The notes below the pieces were generated by a model. It was not told the origin of the DNA and ran no database searches. It saw only the letters and a list, made by a program, of their open reading frames with translations. This document shows, one piece after another, positions 39,215 through 45,989 of a stretch of 45,989 bases of DNA. A program made the translations under genes and the position numbers. Each line of letters begins with the position of its first letter. The stretch's first letter is position 1. Source of the stretch: Rhizobium mongolense subsp. loessense (lineage in GTDB: Bacteria; Pseudomonadota; Alphaproteobacteria; Rhizobiales; Rhizobiaceae); assembly GCF_900099775.1 (NCBI RefSeq), contig NZ_FMTM01000021.1, positions 1 through 45,989 on the forward strand, given 5' to 3'.

Positions 39215-39398
39215 ATCAGGTCGCCTTCTTGTTTTACCGGAATGGTTGGGCTTGCGCCCCCTACCCCGGCTCATGAAAATTGTCAGCCCGCCGAACCCGC
39301 CTCAAGGGCAGGTACAGACACGGCAATAGCTTGAATAGCGCGGGAAAAATCGTGCCAAGGTGGTTTCCCGACGGGACCTTCCATGCGCTCAAAGCAAA

Positions 39399-39423
39399 AG
39401 AACGCCCGGCATTCGAGCGTTCT
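39399..39423 (-). terminator. terminator-like hairpin between rpsQ and rplN
   Basis: On the minus strand AGAACGCTCG and CGGGCGTTCT form a 10-base stem (one G-T) around a five-base loop, followed by TTTGCTTT. It lies 55 bases after the rpsQ stop, at the classical S10/spc operon border. Confidence 0.65.
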
Positions 39424-39478
39424 GACGCTGCTTCATACAGAAATTTCGGCGAGACGCAAGGCCTCGCGCAAAATTCTG

Positions 39479-39718
39479 TTACTTGCCCTGGGCGGAAATG
39501 ACCGTCCAGCGCTTGTCCTTGGAGATCGGTGCGCATTCCTCGATGGATACGGTATCGCCGATCTTGTACTGGTTGTTTTCGTCGTGGGCCTTGTACTTCT
39601 TGGAACGACGAACGGTCTTCTGAAGCAGCGGGTGAGCAAAACGGCGCTCAACGCGAACTACGACAGTCTTCTCGTTCTTGTCGCCAACGACAACGCCCTG
39701 CAGAATGCGCTTCGGCAT
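39479..39718 (-). CDS. rpsQ: 30S ribosomal protein S17
   Basis: A 79-residue S17 (MPKRILQGVVVGDKNEKTVV VRVERRF ... DENNQYKIGDTVSIEECAPI SKDKRW). An OB-fold protein that binds 16S helix 11. It is the last gene of the S10 block, 12 bases after rpmC. Confidence 0.98.
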   Translation of the reverse strand: MPKRILQGVVVGDKNEKTVVVRVERRFAHPLLQKTVRRSKKYKAHDENNQYKIGDTVSIEECAPISKDKRWTVISAQGK

Positions 39719-39730
39719 GTTATTCTTCCT

Positions 39731-39931
39731 TTACGCCTTTGCTTCTGCCGCCTTCTGGCGGGCAATGGTTTTCACGCGGGCGATGTCCTTGCGGACCTCG
39801 TTGATGCGCGAGGACTTTTCGAGCTGGCCGGTTGCCTTCTGGAAGCGCAGGTTGAACTGCTCCTTCTTGAGGTTGGCGAGCTTGTCCTTGAGCTGATCGG
39901 CCGTGAGGCCGCGGACTTCTTCGGCTTTCAT
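39731..39931 (-). CDS. rpmC: 50S ribosomal protein L29
   Basis: A 66-residue helical L29 (MKAEEVRGLTADQLKDKLAN LKKEQFNLRFQ). It sits at the tunnel exit, where SRP and trigger factor dock. The start at 39931 matches the family; an ATG seven codons earlier lies inside the rplP end and is not used. Confidence 0.97.
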   Translation of the reverse strand: MKAEEVRGLTADQLKDKLANLKKEQFNLRFQKATGQLEKSSRINEVRKDIARVKTIARQKAAEAKA

Positions 39932-39941
39932 CTGCCTCTCC

Positions 39942-40355
39942 TTACTCTGCAATGCGCTGAACGAAGCGCGTCTTGACCGAGAGCTTGGCCGAGCCGAGAC
40001 GAAGCGCCTCGCGGGCGATCTCTTCGGTGACGCCGTCGATCTCGAACATCATGCGGCCAGGCTTGACCTTGCATGCCCAATATTCGACGGAGCCCTTACC
40101 CTTACCCATGCGGACTTCAGTCGGCTTTGCGGTTACCGGAACGTCCGGGAACACGCGGATCCATACACGGCCGGCGCGCTTCATGTAGCGCGTGATCGCG
40201 CGGCGGGCCGCTTCGATTTCACGTGCGTTGACGCGGTTGGGCTCCTGAGCCTTCAGGCCGAATTCACCGAAGGCGAGGTCGGAACCACCCTTGGCGACGC
40301 CCTTGATGCGGCCCTTGAATTGCTTGCGGTACTTGGTACGCTTTGGCTGCAACAT
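39942..40355 (-). CDS. rplP: 50S ribosomal protein L16
   Basis: A 137-residue L16 (MLQPKRTKYRKQFKGRIKGV ... GRVWIRVFPDVPVTAKPTEV RMGKGKGSVEYW). It is placed near the A-site tRNA elbow. It follows rpsC by 36 bases. Confidence 0.98.
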   Translation of the reverse strand: MLQPKRTKYRKQFKGRIKGVAKGGSDLAFGEFGLKAQEPNRVNAREIEAARRAITRYMKRAGRVWIRVFPDVPVTAKPTEVRMGKGKGSVEYWACKVKPGRMMFEIDGVTEEIAREALRLGSAKLSVKTRFVQRIAE

Positions 40356-40391
40356 TTTCTTATTCTCCGAACTTATCTGCCACCAACGCTA

Positions 40392-41111
40392 TCAAGCGTT
40401 GTCGCGGCGACGATCGCGATCACGGCTTGCCGGACCCTGAGCGTCACCCTCGAGTGCGCGGCGCTCGGAGGCCAGCGGATCGTGCTCAAGGATTTCGCCC
40501 TTGAAGATCCAGACCTTGATGCCGCAGATGCCGAATGCGGTTTCGGCTTCAGCCGTACCGTAGTCGATGTCCGCACGCAGGGTGTGCAGCGGAACGCGGC
40601 CCTCGCGGTACCATTCGGTACGAGCGATTTCCGCACCGCCGAGACGGCCTGCGCAGGTGATCCTGATGCCTTCGGCGCCAAGACGCATTGCAGACTGAAC
40701 AGCGCGCTTCATGGCGCGGCGGAAAGCCACGCGGCGTTCCAGCTGCTGGGCAATCGACTGTGCGACAAGCGTCGCGTCGACTTCCGGCTTGCGCACTTCG
40801 ACGATGTTGAGGTGCGTTTCGGAGTTCGTCATGTCCGACAGCTTCTTGCGGAGCTTGTCGATGTCTGCACCCTTCTTGCCGATGATCAGACCCGGGCGAG
40901 CCGAGTGGATCGTGACGCGGCACTTCTTGTGCGGACGCTCGATGACGACCTTTGCAATACCAGCCTGCTTCAGTTCGCTCATGACGAACTTGCGCATCTT
41001 CAGGTCTTCGTGCAGGAGCTGACCGTACTCGGCATTGTCCGCGAACCAGCGGCTATCCCAGGTGCGGTTGATGCCAAGACGGAAACCGATTGGATTGATT
41101 TTCTGACCCAT
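40392..41111 (-). CDS. rpsC: 30S ribosomal protein S3
   Basis: A 239-residue S3: MGQKINPIGFRLGINRTWDS RWFAD, the KH domain with PGLIIGKKGADIDKLRKKL, and RTEWYREGRVPLHTLRADID. A charged tail (RDRDRRRDNA) ends it. It forms part of the mRNA entry channel. Its start shares one base with the rplV stop. Confidence 0.98.
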   Translation of the reverse strand: MGQKINPIGFRLGINRTWDSRWFADNAEYGQLLHEDLKMRKFVMSELKQAGIAKVVIERPHKKCRVTIHSARPGLIIGKKGADIDKLRKKLSDMTNSETHLNIVEVRKPEVDATLVAQSIAQQLERRVAFRRAMKRAVQSAMRLGAEGIRITCAGRLGGAEIARTEWYREGRVPLHTLRADIDYGTAEAETAFGICGIKVWIFKGEILEHDPLASERRALEGDAQGPASRDRDRRRDNA

Positions 41112-41500
41112 TATGCGGCCTCCTCTTGTGCCTGCACTTCGCGCACGACGATCGTCAGGTGGGCGAACGGCTTCTCGATGCGAGATGCACGGCCGCGACC
41201 ACGAGCGTGGAAGCGCTTCATGACGATCGACTTGCCGACATAGGCTTCTGCTACGACCAGCGAGTCGACGTCGAGATCGTGGTTGTTCTCGGCGTTGGCG
41301 ATCGCAGATTCGAGCGTCTTCTTGACGGCGCCTGCGATGCGCTTGCGGGAGAACTCCAGCTCAGCGAGTGCGCGGTCAACCTTCTTGCCGCGGATGGCCG
41401 CAGCAACCAGGTTGAGCTTCTGTGGGCTGACGCGGAGCGTGCGGGCGACTGCTTGCGCCTCGTTGTCCTTCAGCCGGCGTTCGGCTTTTGCCTTGCCCAT
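41111..41500 (-). CDS. rplV: 50S ribosomal protein L22
   Basis: A 129-residue L22 (AKAERRLKDNEAQAVARTLR VSPQKLNLVAAAIRG ... HARGRGRASRIEKPFAHLTI VV). Its beta hairpin lines the exit tunnel, a site of macrolide resistance changes. Two bases separate it from rpsS. Confidence 0.98.
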   Translation of the reverse strand: MGKAKAERRLKDNEAQAVARTLRVSPQKLNLVAAAIRGKKVDRALAELEFSRKRIAGAVKKTLESAIANAENNHDLDVDSLVVAEAYVGKSIVMKRFHARGRGRASRIEKPFAHLTIVVREVQAQEEAA

Positions 41501-41502
41501 TG

Positions 41503-41781
41503 TTACTTCCTCTTTGCCTTCTTGTCCGCACCGTGACCGTAATAGGTCCGGGTCGGAGAGAATTCACCGAATTTGTGACCGACCATGTCTTCATTGACAC
41601 TGACCGGAACATGCTTGCTGCCGTTGTAGACGCCGAAGGTGAGACCGACGAACTGCGGCAGGATCGTGGAGCGACGGCTCCAGATCTTGATTACTTCTGC
41701 ACGTCCGCCTTCACGAACCTTCTCAGCCTTCTTGAGAAGATAGCCGTCAACGAACGGACCTTTCCATACTGAACGAGCCAT
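41503..41781 (-). CDS. rpsS: 30S ribosomal protein S19
   Basis: A 92-residue S19 (MARSVWKGPFVDGYLLKKAE ... RSTILPQFVGLTFGVYNGSK HVPVSVNEDMVGHKFGEFSP TRTYYGHG). It pairs with S13 in the 30S head. It lies between rplB and rplV. Confidence 0.98.
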   Translation of the reverse strand: MARSVWKGPFVDGYLLKKAEKVREGGRAEVIKIWSRRSTILPQFVGLTFGVYNGSKHVPVSVNEDMVGHKFGEFSPTRTYYGHGADKKAKRK

Positions 41782-41796
41782 TGGAGACTTCCTCTC

Positions 41797-42633
41797 TTAC
41801 TTCTTACGCTGATGACGCGAGCGCATGATCATCTTGTCGGTCGACTTGTTCGACCGGGTACGCTTGCCCTTGGTCGGCTTGCCCCACGGGGTAACCGGAT
41901 GACGGCCACCCGAGGTGCGGCCTTCACCACCGCCGTGCGGATGGTCGACAGGGTTCATGACGACGCCGCGGTTGTGCGGCTTCTTGCCACGCCAGCGCGA
42001 ACGGCCGGCCTTGCCATCATTGATGTTGCCGTGGTCCGGGTTCGAAACGGCACCGATCGTCGCCAGGCAAGTGCCGTGCACGAGGCGCTGTTCGCCCGAG
42101 TTCAGGCGAAGGATCGCCATGCCCTGGTCGCGGCCGACGAGCTGTGCGTAACCGCCAGCCGAACGTGCGATCTGACCGCCCTTGCCCGGCTTCATTTCCA
42201 CGTTGTGGATGATGGAGCCGACCGGGATGAACTGAAGCGGCATGGTGTTGCCCGGCTTCACGTCGACGGCCTTGTCCGAAGCGATGACCTTGTCGCCGGC
42301 AGCGAGGCGCTGCGGAGCGAGGATGTAGGCCTGTTCGCCGTCCGTGTAGGTTACGAGCGCGATATATGCCGTGCGGTTCGGGTCATATTCGATACGCTGG
42401 ACCGTGCCCTCGACGTCAAACTTGCGGCGCTTGAAGTCGACGAGGCGATAGGTGCGCTTATGACCGCCGCCCTGGAAACGGACCGTGATGCGGCCGGCGT
42501 TGTTGCGGCCACCCTTGGAGGTCAGGCCTTCCGTCAGCACCTTGACCGGCTTGCCCTTCCACAGGCCAGAACGGTCAACGATGACGAGCTGGCGCTGGCT
42601 CGGGGTCGTAGGATTGAATGTTTTCAATGCCAT
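41797..42633 (-). CDS. rplB: 50S ribosomal protein L2
   Basis: A 278-residue L2 (MALKTFNPTTPSQRQLVIVD ... GRNNAGRITVRFQGGGHKRT ... NPVDHPHGGGEGRTSGGRHP VTPWGKPTKGKRTRSNK). The conserved HPHGGGEGRT loop near the peptidyl transferase centre is intact. Confidence 0.98.
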   Translation of the reverse strand: MALKTFNPTTPSQRQLVIVDRSGLWKGKPVKVLTEGLTSKGGRNNAGRITVRFQGGGHKRTYRLVDFKRRKFDVEGTVQRIEYDPNRTAYIALVTYTDGEQAYILAPQRLAAGDKVIASDKAVDVKPGNTMPLQFIPVGSIIHNVEMKPGKGGQIARSAGGYAQLVGRDQGMAILRLNSGEQRLVHGTCLATIGAVSNPDHGNINDGKAGRSRWRGKKPHNRGVVMNPVDHPHGGGEGRTSGGRHPVTPWGKPTKGKRTRSNKSTDKMIMRSRHQRKK

Positions 42634-42644
42634 TTTCTTATTCC

Positions 42645-42938
42645 TCAGAGACCGGTGGAGACGTCGATCGTCTGGCCCTCAGCCAGCGTCACGACAGCCT
42701 TCTTCACGTCCTTCTGCTTGCCGACAAAACCGCGGAAACGCTTGGTCTTGCCCTTGCGGAGCAGAGTGTTGACGGCCGTGACCTTGACGCCGAAGAGCGC
42801 CTCGACTGCAGCCTTGATTTCCGGCTTCGTGGCCGCCTTGGCGACGTTGAAAACAACCTGGTTGTTTTCCGATACCAGCGTGGACTTTTCGGTAATCGCC
42901 GGCGAGACGATCACATCGTAGTGGCGAAGATCGGTCAC
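42645..42938 (-). CDS. rplW: 50S ribosomal protein L23
   Basis: A 97-residue L23 (MTDLRHYDVIVSPAITEKST ... VEALFGVKVTAVNTLLRKGK TKRFRGF). A docking site for trigger factor and SRP at the tunnel exit. Its start overlaps the rplD stop by four bases (ATGA). Confidence 0.98.
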   Translation of the reverse strand: MTDLRHYDVIVSPAITEKSTLVSENNQVVFNVAKAATKPEIKAAVEALFGVKVTAVNTLLRKGKTKRFRGFVGKQKDVKKAVVTLAEGQTIDVSTGL

Positions 42939-43555
42939 TTGAAACGCTCCTCTAGAGCTTCAACGGCAGCCTTGGAAAGCACGAGCTTGCCGCGGCGCAC
43001 GATGTCATAAACGTTGATGCCCTGGATCGGCAGAACATCGATGTTCGGGATGTTCTTTGCTGCAAGCTTGAAGTTGCCGTCAAGCTCAGCGCCGCCGATG
43101 AAGAGCGCGTTGGTCAGGCCCAGCGTCTCAAAAACGGATGCGAGAGCCTTGGTCTTTGCTTCAGCAGCGACCAGATTATCGATGACGATGACGTCCTCGG
43201 ACTTGAACTTGGCCGACAGAGCGTGGCGCAGGCCGAGAGCGCGAACCTTCTTGGGAAGGTCGTGCTCGTGGCTGCGGGCGACCGGGCCGTGAGCCTTACC
43301 ACCACCGCGGAACTGCGGAGCGCGAGCCGAATGGTGACGAGCGCGGCCCGTACCCTTCTGCTTGTACATCTTGGCGCCGGTGCGCGAAACGTCCGCGCGG
43401 CCCTTTGCCTGGTGCGTGCCCTGCTGCTTCTTGGCAAGCTGCCAGCGGATCACGCGGGCAAGAATGTCTTCGCGGGGCTCGAGGCCGAAAATCGCGTCAG
43501 AGAGAGAAACCTTCCCTGCGTCTTTTCCCTCGAGGGTCTTGACGTTGAATTCCAT
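42935..43555 (-). CDS. rplD: 50S ribosomal protein L4
   Basis: A 206-residue L4 (MEFNVKTLEGKDAGKVSLSD ... RTGAKMYKQKGTGRARHHSA RAPQFRGGGKAHGP). In enterobacteria L4 represses the S10 operon through its leader; a structured leader precedes rpsJ here, but a link is untested. Confidence 0.98.
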   Translation of the reverse strand: MEFNVKTLEGKDAGKVSLSDAIFGLEPREDILARVIRWQLAKKQQGTHQAKGRADVSRTGAKMYKQKGTGRARHHSARAPQFRGGGKAHGPVARSHEHDLPKKVRALGLRHALSAKFKSEDVIVIDNLVAAEAKTKALASVFETLGLTNALFIGGAELDGNFKLAAKNIPNIDVLPIQGINVYDIVRRGKLVLSKAAVEALEERFK

Positions 43556-43567
43556 TGGTCCGGCTCC

Positions 43568-44209
43568 TTACTTCGCTGCCGACTTGACGGCATCGCGCAC
43601 GATGATCCAGGCACCCTTGGAACCGGGTACTGCACCCTTGATCAGGATCAGACCGCGATCTTCATCGGTCGAAACCACTTCCAGGTTCTGAGTCGTTACG
43701 CGCGTCTGGCCCATGTGACCAGCCATCTTCTTGTTCTTGAAAACCTTGCCTGGATCCTGGCGCGAGCCCGTCGAACCATGCGAACGGTGCGAAACGGACA
43801 CACCGTGCGTGGCGCGCAGACCGCCGAAGCCGTGGCGCTTCATGGCGCCGGCAAAACCCTTACCGATGGTCGTACCCGTCACGTCGACGAGCTGACCTGC
43901 AGCGAAGTGACCAGCCTTGAGCTCGGTGCCGACCTCGAGCAGATTGTCTTCCGAAACGCGGAATTCTGCGAGCTTGGCCTTCGGCTCGACGTTGGCGACA
44001 GCAAAGTTGCCGCGCATCGCCTTGGACGTATTCTTAACCTTCGCCTGGCCAGCACCGAGCTGAACTGCGGTATAGCCATTCTTTTCTACAGTGCGCGTAG
44101 AAACGACCTGGCAGCCTTCCATACGCAATACCGTTACCGGGACATGCTCGCCGGCGTCGTTGTAGACGCGGGTCATTCCCACCTTCTGTGCAATCACACC
44201 TGAACGCAT
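43568..44209 (-). CDS. rplC: 50S ribosomal protein L3
   Basis: A 213-residue L3 (MRSGVIAQKVGMTRVYNDAG ... GFAGAMKRHGFGGLRATHGV SVSHRSHGSTGSRQDPGKVF). The conserved loop containing the usually methylated Gln is QDPGKVFKNKKMAGHMG. The start at 44209 fits the family; the upstream open frame is not conserved. Confidence 0.98.
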   Translation of the reverse strand: MRSGVIAQKVGMTRVYNDAGEHVPVTVLRMEGCQVVSTRTVEKNGYTAVQLGAGQAKVKNTSKAMRGNFAVANVEPKAKLAEFRVSEDNLLEVGTELKAGHFAAGQLVDVTGTTIGKGFAGAMKRHGFGGLRATHGVSVSHRSHGSTGSRQDPGKVFKNKKMAGHMGQTRVTTQNLEVVSTDEDRGLILIKGAVPGSKGAWIIVRDAVKSAAK

Positions 44210-44243
44210 CGGTTCAATCCTTCCAAATCCGCTCGAGCTAGGC

Positions 44244-44552
44244 TCAGAGCTTGATCTCAACATCGACACCGGCGGCGAGATCGAGCTTCATCAGCGCGTC
44301 CACCGTCTGCGGGGTCGGGTCTACGATGTCGAGGAGGCGCTTATGCGTGCGCATCTCGAACTGCTCGCGGCTCTTCTTGTCGATGTGCGGGGACCGGTTG
44401 ACCGTAAACTTCTCGATGCGGGTCGGAAGCGGAACGGGGCCCCGGACACTAGCTCCGGTGCGCTTCGCCGTCGACACAATCTCGCGCGTGGAAGCATCGA
44501 GAATTCGGTGATCGAACGCCTTCAGGCGAATGCGGATATTTTGGCCGTTCAT
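44244..44552 (-). CDS. rpsJ: 30S ribosomal protein S10 (NusE)
   Basis: A 102-residue S10 (MNGQNIRIRLKAFDHRILDA STREIV ... PLPTRIEKFTVNRSPHIDKK SREQFEMRTHKR). It also acts as NusE in transcription antitermination and coupling with NusG, which is notable given the terminator-like hairpins downstream. It follows tuf by 259 bases. Confidence 0.98.
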   Translation of the reverse strand: MNGQNIRIRLKAFDHRILDASTREIVSTAKRTGASVRGPVPLPTRIEKFTVNRSPHIDKKSREQFEMRTHKRLLDIVDPTPQTVDALMKLDLAAGVDVEIKL

Positions 44553-44711
44553 TCGACGTTATCCTTGTGTTTGTTCTTCGCGTGCCAACAAAACGGCACG
44601 GGCTGTTCTTCTTTTCCTAAGGCGGACCACCGGTTTCAAAGATCGAATGGGACACCGAAACGATGTCCCTTTCCAGTCTCCAGGCCTTAAGGCCCACCTT
44701 ATCTGTTCATT
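44553..44711 (-). promoter_or_regulatory. structured S10-operon leader region
   Basis: The 5' flank of rpsJ holds, in transcription order, a GGCCTTAAGGCC palindrome (44694-44683), a GGGACA/TGTCCC hairpin (44669-44649) and a CGTGCC/GGCACG hairpin (44600-44581), then AAGGA before the ATG. This could be an autoregulatory leader, but it does not resemble the E. coli S10 leader that I know. Confidence 0.4.
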
Positions 44712-44776
44712 GCCTGCCTCGAAGCCGAAGCAGAAGCAAATCGCGCTCGCGCGCCATTTGCTACATTTTTATGTCA

Positions 44777-44806
44777 TAAGCAAGCGGCCCTGGGGCCGCT
44801 TGCTTA
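44777..44806 (-). terminator. terminator hairpin after tuf
   Basis: TAAGCAAGCGGCCC (44777-44790) and GGGCCGCTTGCTTA (44793-44806) form a perfect 14-base stem with a two-base loop, five bases after the tuf stop. The T tract on the coding strand is poor (TTATGACAT), so some read-through into rpsJ is plausible. Confidence 0.65.
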
Positions 44807-44811
44807 AAAGA

Positions 44812-45987
<1,176 letters not shown>

Positions 45988-45989
45988 TT

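Noticed and set aside
39903..41243. Plus-strand frame of 446 codons across rpmC-rplP-rpsC-rplV
   Set aside because: It spans several real ribosomal genes on the opposite strand; codon periodicity belongs to those.

Overview
The window is a chromosomal segment of an alphaproteobacterium, most likely Rhizobiaceae (Sinorhizobium/Ensifer or Rhizobium). Grounds: the tuf-S10-spc-alpha ribosomal order, a short FtsZ2-type paralogue, zinc-free S14, GGAAC-N16/17-NGTT promoters like those read by EcfG/RpoE2 general-stress sigma factors, and GC-rich alphaproteobacterial coding. No rRNA, tRNA, CRISPR array or intact insertion sequence was seen.

1-13.2 kb is a loosely packed accessory region with much gene decay. 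It holds a VOC protein (cut by the window edge), a frameshifted exonuclease III gene behind a 69-residue ORF, two overlapping small genes under a stress-type promoter, a candidate sRNA, an adenylate cyclase-TPR protein, a broken HEPN gene, a flavin monooxygenase-like enzyme, GNAT- and ChrA-like remnants ahead of an MFS transporter, a broken SRPBCC gene, an alpha/beta hydrolase, ChaC, a membrane-anchored bacterial phytochelatin synthase, a second weaker sRNA candidate, and an acetate kinase gene that is both frameshifted and internally deleted.

13.2-29.8 kb is mostly intact housekeeping and conserved genes: phosphoketolase xfp, a CMD/AhpD-like protein, a divergent LysR-SDR pair, ftsZ2, a ketopantoate reductase, several small proteins (one 54-residue membrane protein, DUF1883), rarA and a DegP-type protease with overlapping ends, a YkvA-family protein, an LprI-like secreted protein, ilvD, msrP-msrQ (periplasmic methionine sulfoxide repair) and a DUF4440 protein.

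29.9-46.0 kb, all on the minus strand, is the translation supercluster, in transcription order: tuf, rpsJ-rplC-rplD-rplW-rplB-rpsS-rplV-rpsC-rplP-rpmC-rpsQ, rplN-rplX-rplE-rpsN-rpsH-rplF-rplR-rpsE-rpmD-rplO, secY-adk, rpsM-rpsK-rpoA-rplQ. All genes are intact. Five of the long internal gaps each carry a GC-rich hairpin, four of them followed on the coding strand by a T4 tract, so the supercluster looks punctuated into sub-operons.

I found no clearly novel multi-gene system. The best leads are the punctuation of the ribosomal cluster, the candidate sRNA at 1467-1606, the stress-promoter small-gene operon, the anchored phytochelatin synthase, and the concentration of single-base frameshifts in the first 17 kb. 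Those frameshifts could be true decay or sequencing error.
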